Part shown: piece after piece, positions 18,919-27,442 of the stretch | How positions within the stretch are numbered: position 1 is the first letter of the stretch | How the letters are laid out: each line of letters starts with the position of its first letter | NCBI RefSeq assembly: GCF_003173035.1 | Contig: NZ_QGLE01000006.1 | Coordinates: forward strand, 62,578-126,577 | Reading direction: 5' to 3' | From: Zavarzinia aquatilis | GTDB lineage: Bacteria > Pseudomonadota > Alphaproteobacteria > Zavarziniales > Zavarziniaceae | DNA length: 64,000 bases | The notes under the pieces: model-generated | What the model was told of the DNA's origin: nothing | Seen by the model: the letters and a program-made list of their open reading frames with translations, nothing else | Databases searched by the model: none | Position numbers and translations under genes: made by a program

Positions 18919-20192
18919 CATCCGGCCCCGCCCACCTCACCCCGGCCCTCTCCCCCCTGAAGGGCGGAGAGGGGGACGATGGCTCCCTCTCCGCCCGCTT
19001 GCGGGGGGAGAGGGTGGGGGGTGAGGTGGGGGCGGGCGATCCCGCCGCCCTGGCGCTCTATGTCCATTGGCCGTTCTGCAAGTCGAAATGCCCTTACTGC
19101 GACTTCAACAGCCATGTGCGGGAAGCCGTCGAGCACGAGACCTGGGCGGCGGCGCTGGTCGCCGAGGTCGGGCGGGTCGCGCGGCAAACGCCCGGCAAGA
19201 CCCTCACCTCGATCTTCTTCGGCGGCGGCACGCCCTCGCTGATGGCGCCGGCGACCGTCGAAGCCGTGATCGGCGCGGCGGCGAGGGCATGGCGCTTCGC
19301 CCCCGATATCGAAATCACGCTGGAAGCCAATCCAACCTCGGTCGAGGCGGGTAAACTCCGCGATTTCGCCGCCGCCGGGGTCAATCGCGCCAGCCTCGGC
19401 GTGCAGTCGCTGGCGGAGGGCGATCTTCGCTTCCTCGGCCGCCAGCATTCGGCGGCGGAGGCGCTGGCGGCGGTCGAGGTGGCGCGGCGGACTTTCCCCC
19501 GGGTCTCCTTCGACCTGATCTATGCCCGGCCGGGGCAGACGGTGGAAGGCTGGCTGGCCGAACTCGGCCAGGCGCTGGCCTTCGGGCCCGATCACCTCTC
19601 GGTCTATCAGCTGACGATCGAGGAAGGCACGGCCTTCCACGCGGCGGTGCGCCGGGGCGACTGGGCCCTGCCCGACGAGGAGGTGCAGGACTCGCTCTAC
19701 GAAGCGACGCAAGAGGCGCTGACAGCGGCGGGCCTGCCGGCCTATGAGGTCTCGAACCATGCCCGCCCGGGCGAGGAGAGCCGGCACAATCTGACCTACT
19801 GGCGCTATGGCGATTATGCCGGCATCGGCCCCGGCGCCCATGGCCGGCTGTCGCGGGCGGATGGCACCGCCCTCGCCACCGCCGCCTTTCGCAAGCCGGA
19901 AACCTGGCTCGACCATGTGCGGACCGCGGGCGACGGCACGGAAACGCAGCATGAACTCGACGCCGCGACCCGGCTGGACGAGGCGGCGATGATGGGCCTG
20001 CGCCTGACCGAAGGCGTGCCCGTCGCCCGGCTGGAGCGGATCGGCGGCGCGCCGTTCCACACGCTGATCGCGCCGCGCCGGCTGGAGCGGCTGATCGCCG
20101 GCGGGTTCCTGACCCTCGAGAACGGCACCCTGACCGCGACGGCACGGGGCCGCGCGGTACTGAACACCCTGCTCGGCGAATTGCTGGCCTGA
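18915..20192 (+). CDS. hemW: Radical SAM heme chaperone HemW, with a repeat-encoded N-terminal extension
   Basis: Up to 425 residues. The core starts [21 protein letters not shown] with the C-x3-C-x2-C cluster motif, then F-F-G-G-G-T-P-S-L and the C-terminal HemN domain. HemW proteins deliver heme to membrane cytochromes; they are often misnamed coproporphyrinogen oxidase. The GTG at 18915 overlaps the rdgB stop (GTGA), which suggests translational coupling. However, the first 40 or so codons then read through a roughly 100-bp palindromic repeat. GTG codons at 19014 or 19026 would give a normal-length protein (389 residues from 19026). I cannot decide which start is used. Confidence 0.93.
   Translation: MTSGPAHLTPALSPLKGGEGDDGSLSARLRGERVGGEVGAGDPAALALYVHWPFCKSKCPYCDFNSHVREAVEHETWAAALVAEVGRVARQTPGKTLTSIFFGGGTPSLMAPATVEAVIGAAARAWRFAPDIEITLEANPTSVEAGKLRDFAAAGVNRASLGVQSLAEGDLRFLGRQHSAAEALAAVEVARRTFPRVSFDLIYARPGQTVEGWLAELGQALAFGPDHLSVYQLTIEEGTAFHAAVRRGDWALPDEEVQDSLYEATQEALTAAGLPAYEVSNHARPGEESRHNLTYWRYGDYAGIGPGAHGRLSRADGTALATAAFRKPETWLDHVRTAGDGTETQHELDAATRLDEAAMMGLRLTEGVPVARLERIGGAPFHTLIAPRRLERLIAGGFLTLENGTLTATARGRAVLNTLLGELLA
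18928..19035. repeat. Palindromic element overlapping the 5' end of hemW
   Basis: Terminal inverted arms CCCACCTCACCCC and GGGGTGAGGTGGG enclose two GC-rich stem-loops. The 40 bp at 18928-18967 recur in reverse orientation, with two mismatches, at 31441-31480, so this is a dispersed repeat family and not just hemW coding sequence. Confidence 0.75.
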
Positions 20193-20208
20193 GGCAACGT
20201 CCGAACGT

Positions 20209-20294
20209 CTCGTCGCTCCGGCGAAGGCCGGAGCCTTGGGACGAGAGGGGCGCCCTTCGTGGGAAAAGATCCCGGCCTGCGCCGGGATGACGAC
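20209..20294. repeat. Bipartite palindromic intergenic element, copy B
   Basis: Same layout as copy A at 5838-5922: CTCGTCGCTCCGGCGAAGG at the left, a short spacer, then a second stem-loop ending CGCCGGGATGACGA. It lies between the convergent hemW and the MotB-like gene. Confidence 0.75.
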
Positions 20295-20315
20295 GAAGGA
20301 TCAGGGGGCTCGCGC

Positions 20316-21350
20316 CTAGCGTTCGGTCAGCTTCAACTCGATCCGGCGGTTGCGGGCGAGGGCTTCCGGCGTGCCCGCGGATTCGAGCGGCTGGAACTCG
20401 CCGAAGCCCGCGGCCGCCACGCGCTCCGGCGGAATGCCCTGCGCGATCAGGAATTTGGCGACGGCGACGGCGCGCGCGGTCGACAGCTCCCAGTTCGACG
20501 GATAGAGCGGCGAATTCAGGATGGGCGTCACATCCGTATGGCCATCGACGCGCAGGATCCACGGCAGATCGGTCGGGATCTGCGCCATGATGTCCTTCAG
20601 GGTGGCGGCGAAACGGGCCAGCGTCTCCTGCCCGCCCGGGCCGATCTCGGCCGAGCCGGAGGCGAAGAGCACTTCCGACTGGAACACGAAACGGTCGCCG
20701 ACGATGCGGACATCCTGCCGCTCGCCCAGCACCGCGCGCAGGCGGCCGAAGAATTCGGAACGGTAGCGGGCCAGCTCCTCGACCTTGCTGGCGAGGGCGA
20801 GGTTCAGCCGCCGGCCGAGATCGGCGATGACGGCCTGGGATTCCCGGTCCTTCACGTCGGACTGGTCGAGCAGGGCGGCGATTTCGGTGAGCTGCTGGCG
20901 AAGCTCGGCGATCTGCCGGTTCAGGAGGTCGACCTGGGCCTGGGCATCGGCGCTCAGCGCCTTCTCGCGATCGAGTTCGGCGGAAAGCTGGGCGGCCTGG
21001 CTTTCCAGTCCGCCCGCCTTCTCGCCCTGGGCGGCGAGCTGGTCGCGCAGCTGGTCCCGCTCCTTCGTCGCGCTCTCGACCCCGGACGACAGGCTGGAGA
21101 CCGACAGGCGCAATTCGGCATTGGCCTGACGCTCCAGCGCGAGGAGATCGGTCAGATCGGCGATCTGGCTGTTCAGCCGGGCCAGCGCCTCGTCCCGGCC
21201 CGACAGCGCCTGACCGAGGAAGAATTGCGCCAGCATGAAGACCGACAGAAGGAAGCTGATCGCCAGCAGCAGCGTGGTCAGCGCGTCGACGAAGCCGGGC
21301 CAGATGTCCGGCCCGCCCCGGTCGCGGAAACGGCGGCTGCGCGAGGCCAT
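20316..21350 (-). CDS. MotB/OmpA-type peptidoglycan-binding stator-like protein
   Basis: 344 residues. One N-terminal membrane segment W-P-G-F-V-D-A-L-T-T-L-L-L-A-I-S-F-L-L (about 17-40) carries Asp22 where MotB has its proton-binding Asp. A coiled coil of about 130 residues follows (45-180). The OmpA/MotB domain is at about 225-340, with D-G-H-T-D and R-N-R-R-I-E-L binding residues for diaminopimelate. It overlaps the ExbB-like gene by one base (TGATG). By homology the pair forms a proton channel tied to the cell wall; what it moves is unknown. It is probably not the flagellar motor, as no flagellar gene is near. Confidence 0.85.
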   Translation of the reverse strand: MASRSRRFRDRGGPDIWPGFVDALTTLLLAISFLLSVFMLAQFFLGQALSGRDEALARLNSQIADLTDLLALERQANAELRLSVSSLSSGVESATKERDQLRDQLAAQGEKAGGLESQAAQLSAELDREKALSADAQAQVDLLNRQIAELRQQLTEIAALLDQSDVKDRESQAVIADLGRRLNLALASKVEELARYRSEFFGRLRAVLGERQDVRIVGDRFVFQSEVLFASGSAEIGPGGQETLARFAATLKDIMAQIPTDLPWILRVDGHTDVTPILNSPLYPSNWELSTARAVAVAKFLIAQGIPPERVAAAGFGEFQPLESAGTPEALARNRRIELKLTER

Positions 21351-22474
21351 CAGCGCTCGCCCGCGTCGATCGCCGCGATGGTGCGGGTCAGGATCTTCAC
21401 CTGCGCCGCCACCTCGTCGAGCCCGGCGCGCTGGCCTTCGGCGACGCGGGTGATGCCGGCGTCGATATTGCGCAGATGCGCCCGGCTGGCATCGTCGAGC
21501 GCGGTGGTGCCCTGCATCTGGGCGATGCGCGACAGGGCCGGCTTCAGTTCCATCTGCGCCTCGGCGATGCGCACCATCAATTCCTGCTCGGCCCGCATCT
21601 GGGTCGCGAGGGTCGCCAGCCGCTCGGTCAGGTTCAGCAGGGCGTCGTTGGCGGTCGCCCGGTTCTCCTCGGCGTGGGCCATGGTCCGCTGCAGCCGGTC
21701 GAGGCTTTCCGCCGTGGTCTCGAGCAGGGCCGAGACATAGGCCGGCACGCCGCCCCCGGTCTCGCCTTCCATGCCGGTGCCGCCGAGGCGGGTGTTGGCG
21801 GTCAGATAATCCTCGACTTCACCGAGGAAGCGGCCCTGCGCCTGCCCGGCCTGAAGCTCGAGAAAGCCGAGGATCAGCGAGCCCGACAGACCAAAGAGCG
21901 AGGACGAGAAAGAGGTGCCCATGCCCTGCAACGGCGCCTCCAGCCCGCGCTTCAGTTCGCCGAACATGGCGGTGAAGTCGCCGCCGCCCGCGATGTTCAG
22001 GTTGCGGATGGCATCGCCAATGGCCGACACCGTGGACAGCAGGCCCCAGAACGTGCCGAGCAGGCCAAGGAAGATCAGCACCGAGACGAGGTAGCGGCCG
22101 ATTTCCCGCTTCTCGTCCAGCCGCGCGGCGAGGCCGTCGACCAGCGCGCGGGTCGCGGTCGGGCCGAGCTGCCAGCGGATGCTGCGCTTTTCCGTCATGG
22201 TCGCGGCGATCGGGCCGAGCAGGTCGGGCGGCGGCGCCGTGGCCAGATTGGGGTCCTGGTTCACCAGCCGGTCGAACCATTGGCTCTCGGGCCGCAGCAG
22301 CAGAACCTGCCGCAGCAGGTAGACGATGCCGAGCACGAGGACCGAGATGATCACCGTGTTCAGCGGCACATTGGTCATGAAGAAACTGACCGCCCGGCCC
22401 AGCAGCACGACCACCAGGGCGGCGATCGCCAGCAGGAACAGCGTCATGCGCAACAGATAGCGATCAGGCTTCAT
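21350..22474 (-). CDS. MotA/TolQ/ExbB-type proton channel protein
   Basis: 374 residues. TM segments near 10-33, 38-58, 130-155 and 190-210. V-S-V-L-I-F-L-G-L-L-G-T-F-W-G-L-L-S-T-V and L-Q-G-M-G-T-S-F-S-S-S-L-F-G-L-S-G-S-L are the MotA/ExbB family pore helices. A helical C-terminal tail (about 260-370) is longer than in TolQ or ExbB. With the downstream MotB-like protein it should form the inner-membrane motor unit. It ends in a one-base overlap with that gene, and the polyproline OmpA-like gene lies 46 bp upstream. Function not established. Confidence 0.85.
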   Translation of the reverse strand: MKPDRYLLRMTLFLLAIAALVVVLLGRAVSFFMTNVPLNTVIISVLVLGIVYLLRQVLLLRPESQWFDRLVNQDPNLATAPPPDLLGPIAATMTEKRSIRWQLGPTATRALVDGLAARLDEKREIGRYLVSVLIFLGLLGTFWGLLSTVSAIGDAIRNLNIAGGGDFTAMFGELKRGLEAPLQGMGTSFSSSLFGLSGSLILGFLELQAGQAQGRFLGEVEDYLTANTRLGGTGMEGETGGGVPAYVSALLETTAESLDRLQRTMAHAEENRATANDALLNLTERLATLATQMRAEQELMVRIAEAQMELKPALSRIAQMQGTTALDDASRAHLRNIDAGITRVAEGQRAGLDEVAAQVKILTRTIAAIDAGER

Positions 22475-22520
22475 CGGTCCTCGTCCCTGTTAAGCCGGGC
22501 TCGGCCAACCACCGATGCGA

Positions 22521-23774
22521 TCAGGGCATGATGGCGATATCGACCCCGTCGGCCACCGGCGCGTCGTCGGCCATGCCGACCGCCCGCATGTCGATCCGGC
22601 TCGCGGTTACCCCGTGTTCGATCAGATAGGTGCGCACGGCCAGCACACGCTGGCGGGCCAGCCGCCGCGCGCCCGTCGCGGTGTCATTGGTGCCGCTGGC
22701 GAAGCCGCGCAGCAGGATGCGGCCATCGGGCGCCTGCAGCTGGGCCACGACGCCGTCGAGCGCGGATCTGGCGGCATCGTCCAGCGCATCGCTGCTGGTG
22801 CCGAAGGGAATGCTGCCCACGGCCTTGGCCACGGCGGGCAGGCCACCGTTGCCCGGGCGTGCCGGGGCCGGAGTCGCCACCGTCGGGGTGGGGGCCGGGA
22901 CCGGTGCCGGGGCGGCCGGCTCCGGCGGCAAGGCCGCGGCCAGATCGGCCGGCCGGCCGGCATCCGTCCTGGGCGCCGGTTCGGGCGCCGGAGGCGGTGG
23001 TGGCGGTGGTGGCGGCGGAGGCGGAGGCGGTGGCGGCGGTGGCGGCGGCGGAGCCGGCGGCACGGTCGGTGCCACCGTCGCCGGTGCCATTTCGTCGAGA
23101 CGCGAGCCCAGCTCGGTCATGGCGATCACGCGCGGCTTCGCGGCGTCGACCACCGGACGCGGCGGTGGGGGTGGGGGCGGAGGCGGGGGCGGAGGCGGAG
23201 GCGGAGGAGGCGGTGCCGGCGGCTCGACCACCGGTTCCGGGGCAGGCTCCGGCGCGGCTACCGGCTCTTCCACCACAGGCGGAGGAGGTGGGGGCGGCGG
23301 AGGTGCGGGCGGCGCCACCGCGACCTCGGTCTCGGCCGGGGCTTCGGCGACGGGGGCCTCGGGCGCGGGCGCTTCGGCTTCCACCGGGGCCGGGCGGGTC
23401 AGGACGGGCGCGGCCACGGCGGGCCGGCGCGGGCGGGCCGGCGCGGGGGCCGGACGCCGCGGCGTACCGCCGCCAATCAGGTCGTCGAGCACGGACATGT
23501 CGACGCTGACGCCGCTGCTCGAGCCGCCGCCGATGACGATGGTCTCGTACTGCAGGCCGTCGAGCGGATCGGGCCGGCGGGGGCGATGGCGGGACTGCAC
23601 CGCGTCGCTGTCGCGCGGGGTGACCACGAGGCGGGTCGGGGGGGCATCGTCATTGCCGCCGGCACGGGCCGGCGCTGACAGACCGATGGAGGCAAGAGCC
23701 GCGACGAGGGCGAAAAGCGATACGCTGGACCTCGCGGACCAGACACACGCGCGTGCCCCGGCGGTTACCCTCAT
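22521..23774 (-). CDS. Secreted polyproline protein with OmpA-like C-terminus
   Basis: 417 residues from M-R-V-T-A-G-A-R-A. Signal peptide to about residue 36 (S-I-G-L-S-A-P-A-R-A). The middle is a disordered Pro/Ala/Glu-rich region with uninterrupted runs of 18 and 21 prolines (codons at about 23158-23211 and 22989-23051) plus shorter runs. The last 100 or so residues (I-P-F-G-T-S-S-D-A-L-D-D-A-A onward) look like an OmpA-type domain. A proline rod could span the periplasm, as in TonB. Such runs need elongation factor P for translation. Together with the two following genes it suggests a three-part envelope system; the role is inferred. Confidence 0.8.
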   Translation of the reverse strand: MRVTAGARACVWSARSSVSLFALVAALASIGLSAPARAGGNDDAPPTRLVVTPRDSDAVQSRHRPRRPDPLDGLQYETIVIGGGSSSGVSVDMSVLDDLIGGGTPRRPAPAPARPRRPAVAAPVLTRPAPVEAEAPAPEAPVAEAPAETEVAVAPPAPPPPPPPPPVVEEPVAAPEPAPEPVVEPPAPPPPPPPPPPPPPPPPPPRPVVDAAKPRVIAMTELGSRLDEMAPATVAPTVPPAPPPPPPPPPPPPPPPPPPPPPAPEPAPRTDAGRPADLAAALPPEPAAPAPVPAPTPTVATPAPARPGNGGLPAVAKAVGSIPFGTSSDALDDAARSALDGVVAQLQAPDGRILLRGFASGTNDTATGARRLARQRVLAVRTYLIEHGVTASRIDMRAVGMADDAPVADGVDIAIMP

Positions 23775-23876
23775 ACCCCTTGCACTCCCCTGTTGCCTTG
23801 CTCTCTTATCAGGAAGCGGCGAGTCGCGAAACCGGCGAAATGGTGCGCCGCGATGCATCGGCCCGGGCGAAGTGCC

Positions 23877-24734
23877 TCAGGCGCCTTCGCCTTCCGCAGC
23901 CGGGGCGGGCTCCGCTGGCTTTTTTGCCCGCTTGGGTGGCAGGCCGGCCCGCTCGATCAGACGGCGCAGCTTCTCGTGGACGATCTCGTTGCCGGCGACG
24001 ATCTCGGGCGCGTTCAGCACTTTCTTGGCACCGCGCTGGTCGGTGACGAAACCGCCGGCCTCGCGCACCAGGATGATACCCGCCGCGATGTCCCACGGTT
24101 GCAGATCGGTTTCCCAGAAGCCGTCGAACCGGCCCGAGGCGACGAAGGCGAGGTCGAGCGAGGCGGCGCCGAAGCGGCGGATGCCCGCGACTTCCCGCAT
24201 CACGAGACCGAGTTCCTTCAGGAAACGCAGATGGTCACCCTTGCCGTGGAACGGGACGCCGGTGGCGATCACGCATTCCTTCAGGTCTTTCCGCGCGGCG
24301 ACGCGCAGACGGCGGTCGTTGCAATAGGCGCCGTTACCCTTTTCCGCCCAATACATTTCATCGGTGATCGGGTTGTAGATCACCCCGGCGATGACATCGC
24401 CGTCGCGCTCGACACCGATCGAAATGGCGAACTGGGGCAGGCCGTGCAGGAAATTGGTGGTGCCGTCCAGCGGATCGACGATCCAGCGGTGGGACTTGTC
24501 GCTGCCCTCGACGATGCCGCGCTCTTCCATCAGGAAACCGAATTCCGGCCGCACGCGCGACAACTCGGCGAAGAGCACGTCCTCGGCCTTCTGGTCGGCG
24601 ACACTGACGAAATCCGACGGTCCCTTCTTCGATACCTGCAGGTTCTCGACTTCGCCGAAATCGCGCTTCAGGCCGCGGGCGGCCTTGGTGGCGGCGGACG
24701 CCATGACGTTGATGAGCGGCGAACGGAACGCCAT
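23877..24734 (-). CDS. suhB: Inositol monophosphatase family protein (SuhB-like)
   Basis: 285 residues. The metal-binding motifs are present: G-F-L-M-E-E-R-G at about 65-72, I-V-D-P-L-D-G-T-T-N-F at about 85-95 and Q-P-W-D-I-A-A-G at about 213-220. The family hydrolyses inositol phosphates and related sugars with magnesium; SuhB also takes part in rRNA transcription in other bacteria. A Lys/Pro/Ala-rich tail of about 20 residues is an extension. It is in the same orientation as the motor-like genes and 102 bp upstream of them. Confidence 0.92.
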   Translation of the reverse strand: MAFRSPLINVMASAATKAARGLKRDFGEVENLQVSKKGPSDFVSVADQKAEDVLFAELSRVRPEFGFLMEERGIVEGSDKSHRWIVDPLDGTTNFLHGLPQFAISIGVERDGDVIAGVIYNPITDEMYWAEKGNGAYCNDRRLRVAARKDLKECVIATGVPFHGKGDHLRFLKELGLVMREVAGIRRFGAASLDLAFVASGRFDGFWETDLQPWDIAAGIILVREAGGFVTDQRGAKKVLNAPEIVAGNEIVHEKLRRLIERAGLPPKRAKKPAEPAPAAEGEGA

Positions 24735-24926
24735 CGGGGAACCTCGGACAAGAAAAGGAGCGGCGCGGGCAGGGCCGGGCGGGAGTCCCGGCGGCGCGAT
24801 GGGGTCGGAACCTATCAGGACCGGGCGGCGCGGTCAAACCCATGGCCATGTGCGCGGCGCAGGGCCGCTTGTCGCCCGCCCGCCCCGGCGCCAGACTGGC
24901 GCCGAAGACCGGGAGCGAAACCAATC

Positions 24927-25598
24927 ATGGCCGAGGATCATCCCCGCCACAGCAGCCGCAGCGGCATTCTCGAGCCGACCCGGCACTGGAGCCTGACCGG
25001 CGACGACCTGGTCATGACCGAGGGGAGCGATGGCGCCCGCCCGGCGACACGGCGCGCCATCGGCTTCGCCCTGCGGCTGCTGGCGCCCTTCCTGCACCAG
25101 CGCCTGCTGGACCGCTGGCCGGCGACCGTGCGCTTCCGCGACATTCGCGCGATCCGGCTGCGCTTCGATCCGACCCGGGTCGATCCCGACCGCTGGAGCT
25201 GCGCGCTCGACGGTCCGGCGCGCACCCGGGTCGTGATCTTCTCCACCAGCTACAAGGGCCTCGCCGATTTCGAGGATCGCGGTCCGGCGTTCTGGCGCTT
25301 CGTCCGCGCCCTGACCGACAGGGTCACGCAGGCCAATCCGGCGGTGCGTCTGGCCACGGGCCTGAGTCGGCTCGCCTTCGCGGTGCAGATGGGCGTCGCC
25401 GGTGCCGCCGTGGTGCTGCTCTGCGCGCTCTATTTCATGCTGGGAGGCCCGACGGGGGTGAGCGGCGCGCTGTCCCTCGGGGCGATCGGCGCCGTGCTCG
25501 TCCTTCTGCTGCGCTATGGCTGGGCCAACCGGCCGCGCCCGGGTATCGACGAGGCCTCGCAAGAACGGCTCGATCGCGCAAGGATGGAGGAGTTCTGA
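24927..25598 (+). CDS. Hypothetical membrane protein with two C-terminal helices
   Basis: 223 residues from M-A-E-D-H-P-R-H-S-S-R-S-G-I-L-E-P. Soluble N-terminal part with F-R-D-I-R-A-I-R-L-R-F-D-P-T-R and V-V-I-F-S-T-S-Y-K-G, a PH-like or bPH-type feel but not certain. Two membrane segments follow near 152-173 and 180-200. I do not recognise a named family. It ends 17 bp before the AmpG-like transporter on the same strand, so the two are probably cotranscribed. Confidence 0.75.
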   Translation: MAEDHPRHSSRSGILEPTRHWSLTGDDLVMTEGSDGARPATRRAIGFALRLLAPFLHQRLLDRWPATVRFRDIRAIRLRFDPTRVDPDRWSCALDGPARTRVVIFSTSYKGLADFEDRGPAFWRFVRALTDRVTQANPAVRLATGLSRLAFAVQMGVAGAAVVLLCALYFMLGGPTGVSGALSLGAIGAVLVLLLRYGWANRPRPGIDEASQERLDRARMEEF

Positions 25599-25615
25599 TT
25601 CGGGCGGGGTTGAAC

Positions 25616-27298
25616 ATGGCACGCGCAGGCGGACTTGCGGTTTATGGCGAGCGGCGCGTGTTCGTCATGCTGCTGCTCGGCTTTTCCGCCGGCCTGCCCA
25701 ATCTCCTCGTCTTCGACACCTTGTCCGCCTGGCTGCGGGACGAGGGCGTCTCGCTCTCGGTGATCGGCTTCTTCAGCCTCGCCACCCTTGCCTATTCGGC
25801 CAAATTCCTGTGGGCGCCGCTGGTCGACCGGGTGAATCTGCCGCTGCTCGGCGCCCGGCTCGGCCATCGGCGCAGCTGGATGCTGGCGGCGCAGCTCGCC
25901 ATCGTCGTGGGCCTTGGCCTGATCGCCGGGCGGCAGGCGGGCGGCGATCTCGCCCTGACCGCGGCCTTCGCCGTCTTCGTCGGCTTTGCCGGGGCGACGC
26001 AGGATATCGTCATCGACGCCTGGCGCATCGAGGCGGCGCCCGACTCGAAGCAGGGGGCGATGGCCGCCGCCTATCAGTGGGGCTACCGCATCGCCGGCCT
26101 CGTCGCCGGGGGTGCCTCGCTGGCGCTGGCCGAGACGGTGAACTGGAATTTCTCCTATGCCGCCATGGGCAGCCTGATGCTGCTCGGCATGGCCGGCGTG
26201 CTGCTCGCCCCGGCCGAGGCGTCGCGCCCGGCCCCATCGCCTGCCGGGCGCGGGGGGGAGCATCTGGCGCCTGCCGCCCTCGGCGAATGGGCCTTGCGCG
26301 GGCTGCTGCTGCTGGCGGCGGCGCTGATCGTCGGCGCCGGCCTCTCCGGCAATGCCTTCACCCTGACGCTGCTGACCTTCAGCCCCGATGCCTTCGGCCT
26401 CGCGCCGCTGTGGAGCGGCGGGGCAGCGGCGGTCTGGCTGCAGTTCGGCGCCGTGGTGCTCGGCCTTGGCCTGATCGTCCTTGCCTGCCGGCCGCTGCCC
26501 GGGCTCGACAGCGCGCCGGGGCGGGCGCTCGCCTCGGCCTTCGGCGAGCCCTTGCGGGTGTTCTTTCGCGAATTCGGCGGGTTGGCGGGGCCGATCCTCG
26601 CCCTGATCTGCGTCTACCGCCTGTCGGATTTCGTGCTCAACATCATGAACCCCTTCTATCTCGATCTCGGCTTTTCCAAGATCGAGGTCGCCGAGGTGCG
26701 CAAGGTCTTCGGCATGGTGATGACCATGGCCGGGGTCTTCCTCGGCGGCTGGGCGGTGGCGCGGCTCGGCGTGCTTCGTGCGCTGGTGATCGGGGCCTTC
26801 GCCGGGCCGCTGTCCAACCTCGTCTATGCCGTGCTCGCCCTGTCGGGCCCGCAGATCGAGGTGCTGTTCGCCGCCATCGGCCTCGACAATCTCGCTTCCG
26901 GCTATGCCGGGACGTGCCTGATCGCCTATATGTCCGGCCTGACCTCGGCCGGCTTTACCGCGACCCAATATGCGCTGTTTTCCTCGCTCTATGCCCTGCC
27001 GGGCAAGCTGATCGCCTCGCAGTCCGGCCGCATCGTCGAGGGCGCGGCCCATTCCGCCGATGCCGGGGGCTTCGCCGCCGCGCTGCTGCCCCTGATGGAT
27101 GGGCTGCCACCGGGCGCTTTCGTCGATGGTGCTGCCAAATTGGGGGCTTCGCCGACGGGGCTCGGTGCTGGATATGTCACATTCTTTCTGTATTCAGTGG
27201 TGATTGGCCTTTTCGCCGTGGTTCTCTGCCTTGCCGTGACGGCCCGGCAGGGGCGACGGACGGAGGCGCCGGTAACCGGGGATGGCAAGCCGGTTTGA
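25616..27298 (+). CDS. AmpG-like MFS transporter (muropeptide permease family)
   Basis: 560 residues, 12-14 membrane segments. R-R-V-F-V-M-L-L-L-G-F-S-A-G-L-P-N-L-L at about 11-30 and L-G-H-R-R-S-W-M near 84, followed by F-A-G-A-T-Q-D-I-V-I-D-A-W-R, are typical of AmpG/PAT-type carriers. AmpG brings anhydro-muropeptides into the cytoplasm for wall recycling. The length is close to long AmpG forms. The ATG at 25616 sits 17 bp after the upstream gene; other starts would cut the first helix. Confidence 0.88.
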   Translation: MARAGGLAVYGERRVFVMLLLGFSAGLPNLLVFDTLSAWLRDEGVSLSVIGFFSLATLAYSAKFLWAPLVDRVNLPLLGARLGHRRSWMLAAQLAIVVGLGLIAGRQAGGDLALTAAFAVFVGFAGATQDIVIDAWRIEAAPDSKQGAMAAAYQWGYRIAGLVAGGASLALAETVNWNFSYAAMGSLMLLGMAGVLLAPAEASRPAPSPAGRGGEHLAPAALGEWALRGLLLLAAALIVGAGLSGNAFTLTLLTFSPDAFGLAPLWSGGAAAVWLQFGAVVLGLGLIVLACRPLPGLDSAPGRALASAFGEPLRVFFREFGGLAGPILALICVYRLSDFVLNIMNPFYLDLGFSKIEVAEVRKVFGMVMTMAGVFLGGWAVARLGVLRALVIGAFAGPLSNLVYAVLALSGPQIEVLFAAIGLDNLASGYAGTCLIAYMSGLTSAGFTATQYALFSSLYALPGKLIASQSGRIVEGAAHSADAGGFAAALLPLMDGLPPGAFVDGAAKLGASPTGLGAGYVTFFLYSVVIGLFAVVLCLAVTARQGRRTEAPVTGDGKPV

Positions 27299-27442
27299 CC
27301 AGGCGGGTCTCGCGGGTCTAATGTGATCAACTGTCACGGTGTCGCTCCAGCCAGGGAGCCACCGTAGCGGAGGGGGCGTAACGCCGGCACTCAGGGAACA
27401 GGGGACAACCCCGTCTGACCGCCGGCCCGCGCATGAAGCAGG

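Noticed and set aside
20316-22474. Zorya-type defence (ZorA/ZorB) reading of the MotA/MotB-like pair.
   Set aside because: The ExbB-like protein lacks the very long ZorA tail, and no helicase or nuclease gene (ZorC, ZorD, ZorE) is near; the neighbours are housekeeping genes.
22860-23500. Gly-rich long open frame on the + strand opposite the proline-rich gene (poly-Gly PE_PGRS-like).
   Set aside because: It is the complement of proline codons; the minus frame has a signal peptide and an OmpA-type end.
27315-27335. A CRP-like site GTGA...TCAC in the olsB leader.
   Set aside because: The spacing is 7 bp instead of 6 and the outer bases do not match.
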